A stretch of DNA of 64,000 bases from positions 19,440 through 83,439 of the forward strand of contig NZ_UWOD01000003.1 of NCBI RefSeq assembly GCF_900604335.1, read 5' to 3'. This stretch comes from Intestinibacillus sp. Marseille-P6563 (lineage in GTDB: Bacteria; Bacillota; Clostridia; Oscillospirales; Butyricicoccaceae). Within the stretch, counting starts at the first letter, position 1. Each line of letters begins with the position of its first letter. The notes under the pieces were generated by a model that was not told where the DNA came from, ran no database searches, and worked only from the letters and a program-made list of their open reading frames with translations. The translations under genes and the position numbers were made by a program. This document shows positions 8,782 to 16,911 of the stretch, in pieces.

Positions 8782-9315
8782 TTATAATTTGACATCTTCC
8801 GAATAAGCCTGGGCTCGTTTAATCCATTGATTAAACACCTCATAATCAATATACGATGCTTCTAGCTTCCGACGCATATCTTGGAAGTCTTCCAGAAACA
8901 AACACAAAGGATTGTTTGCATTGGCTATGGGGTCATTTCCCTTAAATTTTATAGAACAGGACCATTCCTTACTGTGAGGTGTACGCTGTACATCGATTTC
9001 AAAACGGATATTTTCTTTCTTATTCAATCTATAAAGCACTGAAATGAAATCCGAAAGACTTCCCATTTCAGCGTCAGCGTCCTGATAGCCCATCAGTTTT
9101 TCTGGAGATGTATTTAAAATATTTGCGATGGAAGTAACCATCCCAATGGACGGCTCGATTTCACCGCTTTCGTATTTTTGAACCGTACGCATTGTCTTGT
9201 TTAGACGTTGGGCTAGTTCTGATTGGCTTAAATGTGCTGCCTTGCGCGCTGCCTTAATTCTTTTACCGATTTCATTGGTTTTTAACTCAGATTCCTGATA
9301 TATATTATGCAGCAT
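8782..9315 (-). CDS. XRE-family transcriptional regulator
   Basis: The N-terminal third is a helix-turn-helix of the Cro/C1 type (IGKRIKAARKAAHLSQSELA, then TMRTVQKYESGEIEPS). The remaining ~100 residues form an effector or dimer domain of unknown type. I start at ATG 9315, nine bases after AAAGGA; an ATG at 9324 touches the same site. It lies 22 bp after another HTH gene in the same direction, so the two are probably one regulatory operon driven from 9750-9778. Confidence 0.8.
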   Translation of the reverse strand: MLHNIYQESELKTNEIGKRIKAARKAAHLSQSELAQRLNKTMRTVQKYESGEIEPSIGMVTSIANILNTSPEKLMGYQDADAEMGSLSDFISVLYRLNKKENIRFEIDVQRTPHSKEWSCSIKFKGNDPIANANNPLCLFLEDFQDMRRKLEASYIDYEVFNQWIKRAQAYSEDVKL

Positions 9316-9337
9316 TTCTATCATTCCTTTAATAGTT

Positions 9338-9697
9338 TCATGGTTCTACACCAAGCAATTCTTCCAAGGATGGAAGTCCAAGGGAGTGTCGTATTAACAA
9401 TCTAAGATAGATCGGGCAGCCTCCACGTGCTTCCCAGTTTTGCACGGTTCGGCATGGGATAGCAAAGCGATCGGCAAATTTCTTTTGAGAAAGACCAGAG
9501 ATTGCACGCAGCGAGCTAATCGGACACCTGATCTCGTTGTACAAATCTTGCAACACCCCTGTACTATGATCAAGATCTCCAGGGTCAAATCCCTTGATGT
9601 TATTACACTCCGGCCTTAATAGCCAGCGTGCACGGAAAATATCAAACGGCAATTCATCAGCAGACCGAACAAACTCAGAATAAGTCGCATATGTCAT
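9338..9697 (-). CDS. HTH-domain regulator (YiaG-like C-terminal)
   Basis: Start ATG 9697 is chosen because AAAAGGAG lies just upstream. The 119-residue protein ends with a helix-turn-helix (LRAISGLSQKKFADRFAIP, then RTVQNWEARGG) of the type found in small antitoxin-like or mobile-element regulators. The N-terminal half is unknown. The promoter carries the TATACTCT motif shared with the 12646 gene, which may be its operator. Confidence 0.7.
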   Translation of the reverse strand: MTYATYSEFVRSADELPFDIFRARWLLRPECNNIKGFDPGDLDHSTGVLQDLYNEIRCPISSLRAISGLSQKKFADRFAIPCRTVQNWEARGGCPIYLRLLIRHSLGLPSLEELLGVEP

Positions 9698-9749
9698 GAT
9701 ATTTCTCCTTTTACAATAAGAAGCGTTCTTTTCTCTATTTAACGCTTTT

Positions 9750-9778
9750 ATCGTATTACCTATCAGAGTATATGTCAA
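9750..9778 (-). promoter_or_regulatory. promoter with TATACTCT motif
   Basis: Minus strand TTGACA (9773-9778), 17 bp, TACGAT (9750-9755). The spacer begins TATACTCT, as in the promoter at 12690-12718. Confidence 0.55.
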
Positions 9779-9787
9779 GATACATAG

Positions 9788-10453
9788 TCATTCCTTTTTG
9801 TGTTCGTCTATTTTCCCAGTCCAGCCGCAGGAACAGTGAAAAACATCCCCATGCCCTTCATTGTCGCAGATTGCGCCGCAGCGCGGGCATTTCACATCCG
9901 CAAACATCAATTCCGGTGGTGGCGTTTCCACTTTTTCAAAGCGGTATTGCTGCGTCACGTCCGGGTATTTCTCCCGGTCCACCTCACTGGCAAACATGTC
10001 ATAGGGCCGGACATAATACCCAAAATCGCCGTACAACGCTTGATACACGACCATCTTTTCGCCGGTTTCGGTATGCGTCGCGATATGCGCCACTCTGTAC
10101 ATATTTCCTTTGAAATGCCGGTAAAGGCCAGGTGTGATCTTTCGCATGGTTAAGCCGCTTCTACGGGGTCTCAGAGTCAATGCGGGTTCTCGGAGCCAAT
10201 TCCGCCACCCGTCAGACCCTTTCCTCAAAATCCCACACTCGCATTCCGAATTTCTCGTGCAATCCCCACATTCAAACAGACTGTAAAGGAAGCTTCCAAG
10301 TTCATCGTCGTTCATTTTTCGGATTATATCCCCACGTGACGGTGTTTCATGCTCGCATGGCCCAAATCCGCAAACATTCGCTTCGCTTTCGTCTCCTCCA
10401 TACCGGCAAAGGCCATTGCCGCGATAGTAGATACAAGGCATTTCAAGACTCAT
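9788..10453 (-). CDS. DUF1653-domain protein with Cys clusters
   Basis: Three parts are visible in 221 residues. First comes an N-terminal cysteine-rich region (CIYYRGNGLC, then CGDC and CECG). Then a DUF1653 domain (about residues 107-172, GLYRHFKGNMYRV to YPDVTQQYRFE). Last is a C-terminal zinc ribbon (CPRCG...CSCG). DUF1653 is a small beta domain of unknown function that often travels on phages and ICEs. The AAGGAG site is well placed. A TATAAT (10469-10474) lies just upstream, but its -35 position falls at the edge of the IS110 element, so the insertion may have disrupted the promoter. Confidence 0.7.
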   Translation of the reverse strand: MSLEMPCIYYRGNGLCRYGGDESEANVCGFGPCEHETPSRGDIIRKMNDDELGSFLYSLFECGDCTRNSECECGILRKGSDGWRNWLREPALTLRPRRSGLTMRKITPGLYRHFKGNMYRVAHIATHTETGEKMVVYQALYGDFGYYVRPYDMFASEVDREKYPDVTQQYRFEKVETPPPELMFADVKCPRCGAICDNEGHGDVFHCSCGWTGKIDEHKKE

Positions 10454-10499
10454 TGTTGTTCTCCTTGTATTATAGAGTAGTAGTTTTTAAGGCCCCTCT

Positions 10500-10600
10500 C
10501 CAAGGGCTGTGCTACACTGTAAGGGATGCTGTGGATTGGTGCGATTCTCCTACCACAAGATGGTTCCTGAAAGGTTCCAACCACAGCCCTTTGCAGTTTT
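10500..10600 (+). ncRNA. candidate IS110 bridge RNA
   Basis: The left end holds a 10-bp inverted repeat, AAGGGCTGTG (10502-10511) and CACAGCCCTT (10582-10591). It encloses an inner stem TGTGG/CCACA (10530-10534, 10553-10557) with a large loop. A structured RNA in the left end, upstream of the transposase, is the known place for bridge RNAs that pair with donor and target DNA in IS110 elements. The loops have not been matched to target sequences here. Confidence 0.5.
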
Positions 10601-10703
10601 GTTAATCAGTTAAATACCGCCAGACGGTTTATGTGGAACAAGGTTACAAAAGCAAAGTGTTCTGTGGAACAGCATTACAAATTTACCGTTGGAGGTTTTA
10701 GAA

Positions 10704-11882
10704 ATGGTAGTTTCTGTTGGTATTGATGTGGCAAAGGACAAGCACGACTGCTTTATTCAGAGTTCGGAGGGTGAAGTGCTTGCAGATGTGTTTACCATTT
10801 CCAACAATATGGATGGATTTCACACACTGCTGGAGAAAATCCAGGCCTGCACCGCATCCCAGGACAAAATAAAGGTAGGGCTTGAGGCTACGGGACATTA
10901 CAGCTACAATCTGCTTGGATTTCTTCTTGACAACGGTCTGGCCACCTATGTCTTGAATCCCTTACGCACGAACCTCTACCGGAAAAGTCTCAGCCTGCGA
11001 AAGACCAAGACCGACCATGTAGATGCTCGAACCATTGCTGCTATGCTGTTATCCGATGTGGGCCTCAAACCCTACACGAATACAGCATATCACAATGAGG
11101 AACTAAAGTCACTCACCAGATACCGTTTTGACAAGGTAAAAGAACGAGCAAAACTGAAAAGCTCAATTTCCAGACTGGTTTGCATTCTCTTCCCTGAACT
11201 GGAGAAGCTGGTGTCCTCTCTCCATTTGGCGACTGTCTATGCTCTGCTGGAAGAGTTTCCAGGTGCCAAACAGATTGCCAAGGCACACCTGACAAGGCTC
11301 AAATCCCTTCTGGAGAATGCCTCCAAAGGACGCTATAAGCGGGATATGGCTGTGGCAGTTCGGGATGCGGCACGAAACTCCATTGGTTCTAAAATGCCTG
11401 CCAAGTCCTTGGCGTTACAGCACACCATCCGTCTCATCCAGGAATTAGATACCGAGATTGACGAGATTGAAGCAGAAATTGAGGCCATGATGGAGGAAAT
11501 CCATTCTCCCATCACCACCATTCCAGGTATTGGCTGCCGCATGGGTGCCATGATCCTGGCAGAGGTTGGGGATCTCTCTCGCTTCGACTCCTCAGACAAG
11601 CTGTTGGCTTATGCCGGAATGTCACCGTCTACTTACCAATCCGGACAGCTCAAAAATTGCTACCCGCACATGGAGAAACGAGGTTCCCGATACTTACGCT
11701 ACGCTCTTTACAATACTACTAAGTATGTCTGTCTTTGGAATCCAACCTTTGCCGCCTATCTCGCTAAAAAGAGGGCCGAGGGTAAGCACTACAATGTTGC
11801 CATCTCCCACGCTGCCAAGAAGCTGGTGCGGCTTATCTTTGCCATGGAGAAATCCAAGCAACCCTATCGCTCAGCAGCCTGA
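10704..11882 (+). CDS. IS110-family transposase
   Basis: The ATG at 10704 follows GGAGG at 10691-10695. The 392-residue protein has the RuvC-like DEDD domain (GIDVAKDKHDCF; GLEATGHY; TDHVDARTIA), a coiled middle, and the C-terminal Tnp_20 domain (TTIPGIGCRMGA, AYAGMSPSTYQSGQ) with the conserved serine region. No frameshift is seen and the length is normal, so it may be active. It catalyses RNA-guided recombination of the element. Confidence 0.92.
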   Translation: MVVSVGIDVAKDKHDCFIQSSEGEVLADVFTISNNMDGFHTLLEKIQACTASQDKIKVGLEATGHYSYNLLGFLLDNGLATYVLNPLRTNLYRKSLSLRKTKTDHVDARTIAAMLLSDVGLKPYTNTAYHNEELKSLTRYRFDKVKERAKLKSSISRLVCILFPELEKLVSSLHLATVYALLEEFPGAKQIAKAHLTRLKSLLENASKGRYKRDMAVAVRDAARNSIGSKMPAKSLALQHTIRLIQELDTEIDEIEAEIEAMMEEIHSPITTIPGIGCRMGAMILAEVGDLSRFDSSDKLLAYAGMSPSTYQSGQLKNCYPHMEKRGSRYLRYALYNTTKYVCLWNPTFAAYLAKKRAEGKHYNVAISHAAKKLVRLIFAMEKSKQPYRSAA

Positions 11883-12044
11883 GTGACACCACTTGAATAG
11901 CCGCCCAGTAGGGGTCTGACAAGACCTCAGCTTTGCTATGCCCTTTTTGAACCATCTCCGGTTGACCACCACTTGACCACCACCATTCATTTTAGGGGTT
12001 GACTTTTAATAGTTAATCTTTCAGCATAGTGTAGTGTTCTTCCA

Positions 12045-12206
12045 TCAAAGGTATGTCTTGACTTCGTATTCGTACAGATATGTGATCGGCATACCGGTCA
12101 CTTGCTCGGCTTTGAGCCGCAGCTTTTCATAGGCATAGTCCTCATCGACCTTGGCGCGCATCCATTTCTGCGCCAGTTCATCAGTCAGGGGCAGGGCCGC
12201 GACGGT
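12045..12206 (-). pseudogene. fragment of a small conserved protein
   Basis: The minus frame reads a protein-like segment (PLTDELAQKWMRAKVDEDYA ... TGMPITYLYEYEVKTYL) ending at TGA 12045-12047. No start codon or ribosome binding site fits the full segment; the only ATG (12161) would give 38 residues. It lies next to the IS110 right end and directly follows the 12215 gene. I read it as a remnant or a very small gene; family unknown. Confidence 0.35.
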
Positions 12207-12214
12207 GTTTTTCT

Positions 12215-12436
12215 TTACTTTTTGCTATGGTGACGCATCCACTCGTCAAAATCTCGCCGGTGACGACAGTATGAAATCACATTGTGGCCTGCCGTTGTGT
12301 TACGCACCCACACCCGAATTGCTGCCTGCACAGCGACACCAAATACGTAGATCACCAAGATCAGCAGCACCAATGCGCCGATAGCCATACTAATACCATT
12401 CAGCAGGAGCAGTATAGGGTTAATCCGTTCGATCAT
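12215..12436 (-). CDS. small membrane protein
   Basis: 73 residues with one or two hydrophobic helices (ILLLLNGISMAIGALVLLIL and onward to about residue 40), then a basic, His-rich cytoplasmic tail ending DEWMRHHSKK. A strong purine-rich ribosome binding site precedes the ATG. It follows the 12646 gene by 15 bp in the same direction. No family recognised. Confidence 0.5.
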   Translation of the reverse strand: MIERINPILLLLNGISMAIGALVLLILVIYVFGVAVQAAIRVWVRNTTAGHNVISYCRHRRDFDEWMRHHSKK

Positions 12437-12451
12437 CCTCCACCCCCTCCC

Positions 12452-12646
12452 TTAAAGCCTATCCTCATCAGCCCACGGAAGTTCTTTTCCGTTTTTGTAG
12501 CACCAGCCCTTGTTTTCGTCAAAATGGATATATTCCGGATGCTTGATCTCGTGAGCAAGCTCACAGACGACGTTGTCATCGGAAAAGAAAAACTTTCCAT
12601 CTTCTTGACTGATACAATAACCGTTGCCGTTGTAGATAATTTTCAT
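12452..12646 (-). CDS. small hypothetical protein
   Basis: 64 residues starting MKIIYNGNGYC, preceded by AAGGAGG at good spacing. It is aromatic-rich and acidic (DGKFFFSDDN, HPEYIHFDENKGWCY) and probably a single small beta domain. Its promoter (12690-12718) shares the TATACTCT box with that of the 9697 regulator, which suggests common control. Function unknown. Confidence 0.55.
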   Translation of the reverse strand: MKIIYNGNGYCISQEDGKFFFSDDNVVCELAHEIKHPEYIHFDENKGWCYKNGKELPWADEDRL

Positions 12647-12689
12647 TTTGTTTTCCTCCTTGCTGCATGTAACCCTCTTTCCTATGTTT

Positions 12690-12718
12690 ATTATATCATT
12701 AAATAGAGTATACGTCAA
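12690..12718 (-). promoter_or_regulatory. promoter with TATACTCT motif
   Basis: Minus strand TTGACG (12713-12718), 17 bp, TATAAT (12690-12695); the spacer starts TATACTCT. A second GAGTATA copy follows at about 12721-12729. Confidence 0.6.
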
Positions 12719-12806
12719 TAGAGTATATAATATAACTTTAAATAATATGTACCCCGATACTACAACACCAGGGAGGCCCGTTTCATAAACACATTGATCT
12801 GTATGG

Positions 12807-12918
12807 TATTAAAATGTATACATTTTAATATATAAGACTTTTCCTCTTATAAAAATATCAAAATCTATACATTATTCTTTTTAAGATAGCTTATTTCTTA
12901 TCTTTACATTTTGATACC
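12807..12918 (+). other. candidate res site of the downstream resolvase
   Basis: A perfect 24-bp palindrome (12807-12830, centre TGTATACA) is followed by two related sites: TATCAAAATCTATACATT (about 12867-12884, inverted) and CTTTACATTTTGATA (about 12902-12916). Three subsites upstream of a serine recombinase gene is the usual res layout. Confidence 0.5.
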
Positions 12919-12955
12919 TTTGCCGTACAATAAATCCAGCAAAGGGGGATTTCAC

Positions 12956-13600
12956 ATGGCAGTTTATGGTTATCACCGCACCAGCACCACCGAGCAGCAC
13001 CTGGATCGCGGCGTCCGGGCGATTCGGGAGTTTTGCGCCGCGCGGGGTTGGGAGCTGGCCGACCTATATACCGACCAGCAGACCGGCCGCCACTTCGACC
13101 GGCCGGAATACCGGTTTATGCGCCGCCGCCTGCTGCCGGGAGATGTGCTCATTTTATCCGAGCTCGACCGCCTAGGCCGCAACAAGGAAGATACCTTAAA
13201 AGAGCTGCGGTATTTTCAGGAGCGCGGGGTGCGGGTGATGATTTTGGAAATCCCGACCACCCTATTGGACGATTCGGCGCTTGATGACCAGATGGCCAAC
13301 CTCATCTTGCAGACGGTCAATCAGATGCTGATTGAAATGTATGCCGTGTTTGCCCAGGCCGAAATGGAAAAACGGGAAAAGCGTCAGCGGGAAGGCATCG
13401 AAGCGATGAAGGCCCGCGGCGATTGGGCACGGTATGGCCGGCCGCGCAAGCTGGACCTTGCCACTTTTGGCGAGGCATACGAAAAAGTAAAGGCCGGTCA
13501 GATACGCCCGACTGACTGCATACGGCAGCTTGGACTTACCAAACCGACCTATTACCGATATAAAAAGGAATGGACACAACTACAAAAATCGTCTCTTTAA
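12956..13600 (+). CDS. small serine recombinase (resolvase/invertase)
   Basis: Start ATG 12956 follows AAAGGGGG. The 214-residue protein has the catalytic serine in YHRTSTTEQ (Ser10), the conserved LSELDRLGRN and EMEKREKRQREG regions, and a C-terminal helix-turn-helix (PTDCIRQLGLTKPTYYRYKK). Such enzymes resolve plasmid dimers or invert segments. The palindromic site directly upstream fits a resolvase with autoregulation. It is not a close relative of the second resolvase at 35.6 kb. Confidence 0.85.
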   Translation: MAVYGYHRTSTTEQHLDRGVRAIREFCAARGWELADLYTDQQTGRHFDRPEYRFMRRRLLPGDVLILSELDRLGRNKEDTLKELRYFQERGVRVMILEIPTTLLDDSALDDQMANLILQTVNQMLIEMYAVFAQAEMEKREKRQREGIEAMKARGDWARYGRPRKLDLATFGEAYEKVKAGQIRPTDCIRQLGLTKPTYYRYKKEWTQLQKSSL

Positions 13601-13619
13601 ATTTGTAGCCACAAAATAC

Positions 13620-13650
13620 AAAGACCTTCTGCGTTATACAGAAGGTCTTT
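13620..13650 (+). terminator. rho-independent terminator
   Basis: 12-bp arms (13620-13631 and 13639-13650) with a 7-base loop and T-rich tail, just after the resolvase gene. Confidence 0.75.
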
Positions 13651-13654
13651 TATT

Positions 13655-13776
13655 ATTGCACACGATGTACACGAAGTATAAGAAGTACAAGATTTTTCTT
13701 GTAAAATGCTCCCACCTCTATTGACACACACGATGCACACGATGTACAATAAGTACAAGAAGTATAAGAAGTATAA
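13655..13776 (+). repeat. 9-bp iteron clusters (two blocks)
   Basis: Block 1 (13664-13690): GATGTACAC, GAAGTATAA, GAAGTACAA. Block 2 (13723-13776): GACACACAC, GATGCACAC, GATGTACAA, TAAGTACAA, GAAGTATAA, GAAGTATAA, six units in exact register. They lie between the resolvase terminator and the interrupted gene at 13803, where a promoter would be expected. Confidence 0.75.
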
Positions 13777-13802
13777 ATTTGTCTGTTTGGGAGGGTAAAC
13801 AT

Positions 13803-14201
13803 ATGCAAACCAAAAATCAACAGACCATTACCTCTTTTGAGGCGTCGCCGCTCGGTGAGCTACGCCGTCACTTACGGGACACACTGGCAATGTATGGCGT
13901 ACATCAATCAAATGATCTTCCCGATTCACTCAGATCCTTGCACTCAGCATGGATTTGGGAGGATGCCCCGGAGATGCAGTATTCGATTGATATCGATACC
14001 GTGTTCCGCATCGCGGACTACATTGGTATTCACCCACAAGAGTTGCTATTCGGAAACCCGAAAGGTGAGTCGCTGCGGGCGTTGGCTAAAAAGATGGAGC
14101 AGGCCACCCAAGGCAAAGCATGTGTCACTGGTTTGAGCAAATCGGGCCTATGCGGAGCTGCTCAGTATTGTAATGCACCTTTTGACACTCCCCATGCCTA
14201 A
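13803..14201 (+). pseudogene. small regulator-like gene interrupted by IS200/IS605 (5' part)
   Basis: ATG 13803 follows GGGAGG. The product has a helix-rich segment (IDTVFRIADYIGIHPQELLF) like a Cro-type HTH or its dimer part. Its last codons (FDTPHA) are supplied by the IS right end at about 14180, so the C-terminus is foreign. The displaced original end is at 15902-15979. Iterons lie directly upstream. Confidence 0.55.
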
Positions 14202-14297
14202 AGGCAGGGGATTCTCGGTTCAGCGACCGTTGCCCAAATGGGTCTTACATAGTCTCCCCGAGCGTAACTTCGGGCGTGTCCCACCCTAGTATGTAGG
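14181..14297 (-). ncRNA. candidate omega RNA (TnpB guide) at IS right end
   Basis: The stretch between the tnpB stop and the right end contains GC-rich complementary segments and ends at the element boundary. This is where omega RNAs are encoded in IS605-type elements, with the guide taken from the flank. Position is inferred from the family; no separate promoter was looked for. Confidence 0.45.
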
Positions 14298-15410
14298 TCA
14301 CGCCAACAGGCGCAGACCTTCTTTTAAGATGTTTACAGCAGCGTTGCGATCACGGTCATGCACCGTGCCACACACTGGGCAAGTCCATTCCCGAATAGAC
14401 AAATCTTTTGTGCCAGACCATTGAGCACCGCAAGCGGAACATATCTGCGAGGATGGATAGAATCGGTCTACCGTGACAACCACTTTTCCATACCACTTTG
14501 CTTTATACTCCAACTGTCGCCGGAACTCACCCCAACTTGCATCAGAGATAGATCGGGCCAGATTGTGGTTGCGCAGCATGTTCTTTGGAGCCAAGTCCTC
14601 AATGGCAATCAGGTCATAATTCCTGACCAGTTTCGTGGACAGTTTGTGCATGGTGTCATTCCGTTGATTGAATATCTTCTCGTGGAGCCGTGCTACTTTA
14701 ACCCGTGCTTTCTCCCAGCGATCGCTCCCCTTTGTTTTTCGGGAGAGCTGCCGCTGGAGACGGGCAAGTTTCTTCTGGCTCTTACGCAGATAGCGATGTT
14801 TCGGATGTTCCACCCCATCGGAAGTGATTGCGAATGATTTAAGGCCCATGTCAAGACCAACAACGGCACCAGTAGAGGGCAATGGCTCCATCTCTACATC
14901 GGTACAGCAGATAGCAACGAAGTATTTCCCGCTGGGATTCTGAGATACAGTAGCGGAAAGGATACGACCCTTAACCTCTTTGGAAATGCGGCATTTCACA
15001 AGGCCGAGTTTCGGGAGCTGGATACACTTCTCGACTATTTTGATATTGGCACCGACACACTTGCTTTTATAAGAATTCCGGCGGTTCTTCTTGCTCTTAA
15101 ACTTCGGGTATCCGGGTTTCTCGCCTTTTTTCACTCGGCGAAAAAAGTTCTGGAATCCAGTATCAAGGTCACGGATGGAGGATTGCAGGGCGGTGGCATC
15201 TATTTCTTTCAGCCAGGGAAGTGCTTTTTTCAGAGAGGTCATGTCTCTGGCGCACGCATAGTAGTTCATAGTGTGTCCGTCCAGTTCATAGACCGCTTTG
15301 CGCTGGGCAAGGTAATGGTTCCAGACAAAACGGCAGCAGCCGAAAGTACGCTGGATCTGATGTTCCTGCGCGCGGGTGGGATACAAACGGAACTTATATG
15401 AATACTCCAT
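14298..15410 (-). CDS. tnpB: IS200/IS605 TnpB, RNA-guided nuclease
   Basis: The 370-residue protein has the N-terminal OrfB/HTH region, split RuvC motifs with Asp in [12 protein letters not shown], Glu in [12 protein letters not shown] and Asp in [11 protein letters not shown], plus a CSACG...CPVCG zinc finger. All catalytic residues are present, so it looks functional. TnpB cuts DNA guided by omega RNA and helps keep the element at its donor site. It follows tnpA by 12 bp. Confidence 0.93.
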   Translation of the reverse strand: MEYSYKFRLYPTRAQEHQIQRTFGCCRFVWNHYLAQRKAVYELDGHTMNYYACARDMTSLKKALPWLKEIDATALQSSIRDLDTGFQNFFRRVKKGEKPGYPKFKSKKNRRNSYKSKCVGANIKIVEKCIQLPKLGLVKCRISKEVKGRILSATVSQNPSGKYFVAICCTDVEMEPLPSTGAVVGLDMGLKSFAITSDGVEHPKHRYLRKSQKKLARLQRQLSRKTKGSDRWEKARVKVARLHEKIFNQRNDTMHKLSTKLVRNYDLIAIEDLAPKNMLRNHNLARSISDASWGEFRRQLEYKAKWYGKVVVTVDRFYPSSQICSACGAQWSGTKDLSIREWTCPVCGTVHDRDRNAAVNILKEGLRLLA

Positions 15411-15422
15411 TTTCCCACCTCC

Positions 15423-15815
15423 CTACACAGTTTTCTGGTTCTCGATGTATTTCTTGATTGCGGACAGCGACGCGCCGCCAACGGATGAGACAAAGTACGA
15501 GTTCGTCCACAAAGACGGAATCCGTGACCGCAGCCATGGGAATTCTTCCCGCAGGATTCGGGATGTTGACCCTTTGATTAACTTGACGGCCCTGTGAATG
15601 CCGAACTGAGGGTCTACCTCAATCAGCAAATGCACATGGTCTGGCATGACTTCCATCTCGATGAGTTCAAAACCGTGTTCAGCACAAACAAGCTGAACCA
15701 GTGATTTTATCCGAGTATCGACCCCATCGACCAAGACCTTACGGCGGTATTTTGGACACCACACCACATGGTATTTGCACGAATAGACCACATTGCAATT
15801 ACTTTTGTATTTCAT
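15423..15815 (-). CDS. tnpA: IS200/IS605 TnpA, HUH Y1 transposase
   Basis: I start at ATG 15815; the frame is open further upstream but without ATG, GTG or TTG. The 130-residue protein contains the HUH motif in DHVHLLIEV and the catalytic tyrosine in AIKKYIENQ near the C-terminus. It performs single-strand peel-and-paste transposition. Length is typical and no damage is seen. Confidence 0.92.
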   Translation of the reverse strand: MKYKSNCNVVYSCKYHVVWCPKYRRKVLVDGVDTRIKSLVQLVCAEHGFELIEMEVMPDHVHLLIEVDPQFGIHRAVKLIKGSTSRILREEFPWLRSRIPSLWTNSYFVSSVGGASLSAIKKYIENQKTV

Positions 15816-15901
15816 AGATATATTATACAACAATCAGTTATCTAATACAATAGAAAGGGGAGACCGCTTATATCCCCATACCTGAAGGAAGGGGTTTTAC
15901 G

Positions 15902-15979
15902 CCACTATTTGATAAATGTTGTATTGCCTGCCCCTCTCCCTGTAACGGTCGCTGCGGCTGGCTGGAAGATGCACCGTAA
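15902..15979 (+). pseudogene. displaced C-terminus of the 13803 gene
   Basis: In this frame the sequence encodes LFDKCCIACPSPC, then NGRCGWLEDAP and stop. This Cys-rich ending is typical of small Clostridia element proteins and has no start of its own. Joining it to the 13803 gene at ...NAP restores one frame, which supports interruption by the IS. Confidence 0.5.
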
Positions 15980-15996
15980 CGCATCCTCGTGAGTGT

Positions 15997-16132
15997 GATA
16001 CACATGAAGTACACAAAGTTTGCACATGAAGCATAAGAAGTACAAGGCTTTGTCGAATCATATGTGCAAACTTTTCTTGACGCACAACATGCACAAGAAG
16101 TATAATAAGTATATGAAGTACAATATGTACAA
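15997..16132 (+). repeat. 9-bp iteron clusters upstream of parA (candidate centromere)
   Basis: Blocks at 15997-16045 (GATACACAT, GAAGTACAC, later GAAGCATAA, GAAGTACAA) and 16097-16132 (GAAGTATAA, TAAGTATAT, GAAGTACAA, TATGTACAA). The last unit ends 12 bp before the parA start. Direct repeats ahead of a ParA/RHH operon are the usual centromere and operator of such systems; here this is inferred. Confidence 0.75.
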
Positions 16133-16144
16133 AAAGGAGAAATC

Positions 16145-16906
16145 ATGAAAGTATATGTGATCGCAAATCAAAAGGGAGGCATTGGCAAAACCACAACTGC
16201 TACCGCCCTGGCATCCATCCTGGCAGAAAGAGGCTATCGCACCTTATTCATTGATGCGGACAAACAAGGTAACAGCTCAGATACCTACCGCGCCGACATT
16301 GAGGGCGTTCCAACCCTGTATGATGTATTGCTAGACGATGATCGCATTCCTTTGGCCGACGCTATCCAGGCCACGCTCTGCGGCGATATTGTGGCATCCG
16401 ACCCCCTGCTGCGCAAAGCCGATAAAATTTTATACGATGACGTCGAAGGGCTGTACCGCTTGCAGGACGCCCTCCAAAACTTGAAGGGCTACGACTATGT
16501 GGTGATTGATACCAACCCGTCCATTGACGCCATGCTCAAAAGCTGTCTGATCGCTTGTGATGAGGTCATCATCCCGATCACAGCTGACCGCTATGCCCTG
16601 CAAGGTCTTTCCCAGCTCCATGAGATGATCCAGGCTATCAAGCGTCGGCAAAATCCTAATCTGAAAATCGCCGGACTGCTGCTGGTTAAATACGACCGCC
16701 GTACCAATTTGAGCAAGGAAGTCAAGGAATCTCTGGAACGACTAGTAGATCATCTGGACACTCGCCTATTCCATACTAAAATCCGTGAGAGTATCCGCGC
16801 GCGTGAAGCGCAAGCCAAGCGCCTAATGTTGATTCAATATCAGAAAAATTGCACTACTGCTGCAGACTATGAGCATTTTGTCGATGAGCTTTTGAAGGGA
16901 GAATAA
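16145..16906 (+). CDS. parA: ParA-family partition ATPase
   Basis: This 253-residue protein has the deviant Walker A KGGIGKTT (residues 10-17), Walker A' FIDAD (35-39) and Walker B-like VVIDTNPS. It lacks an N-terminal HTH, so it is the small ParA type used with RHH partners in Gram-positive plasmids. ParA binds DNA nonspecifically with ATP and positions plasmid copies. AAAAGGAG is well placed; the RHH gene starts 6 bases after the stop. The iterons upstream are the likely partition site. Confidence 0.9.
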   Translation: MKVYVIANQKGGIGKTTTATALASILAERGYRTLFIDADKQGNSSDTYRADIEGVPTLYDVLLDDDRIPLADAIQATLCGDIVASDPLLRKADKILYDDVEGLYRLQDALQNLKGYDYVVIDTNPSIDAMLKSCLIACDEVIIPITADRYALQGLSQLHEMIQAIKRRQNPNLKIAGLLLVKYDRRTNLSKEVKESLERLVDHLDTRLFHTKIRESIRAREAQAKRLMLIQYQKNCTTAADYEHFVDELLKGE

Positions 16907-16911
16907 AATTT

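Larger units (their letters stand above)
10490..12030 (+). mobile_element. IS110-family insertion sequence (ends approximate)
   Basis: A complete IS110 transposase is flanked by about 200 bp of non-coding left end and about 150 bp of right end before neighbouring coding remnants resume. IS110 elements lack terminal inverted repeats, so the exact ends cannot be set from one copy. The left edge is placed just after the promoter remnant of the 10453 gene; the right edge before the gene fragment ending at 12045. Confidence 0.6.
14180..15901 (-). mobile_element. IS200/IS605-family element (tnpA + tnpB)
   Basis: Both genes are intact on the minus strand, tnpA then tnpB. The right end has TTGACACTCCCCATG followed by a short hairpin and GGGG (14181-14213). 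The left end has a hairpin (CCCC...CCT/AGG...GGGG) at about 15874-15895. The flanks fall inside one small gene. Ends are accurate to a few bases only. Confidence 0.75.
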
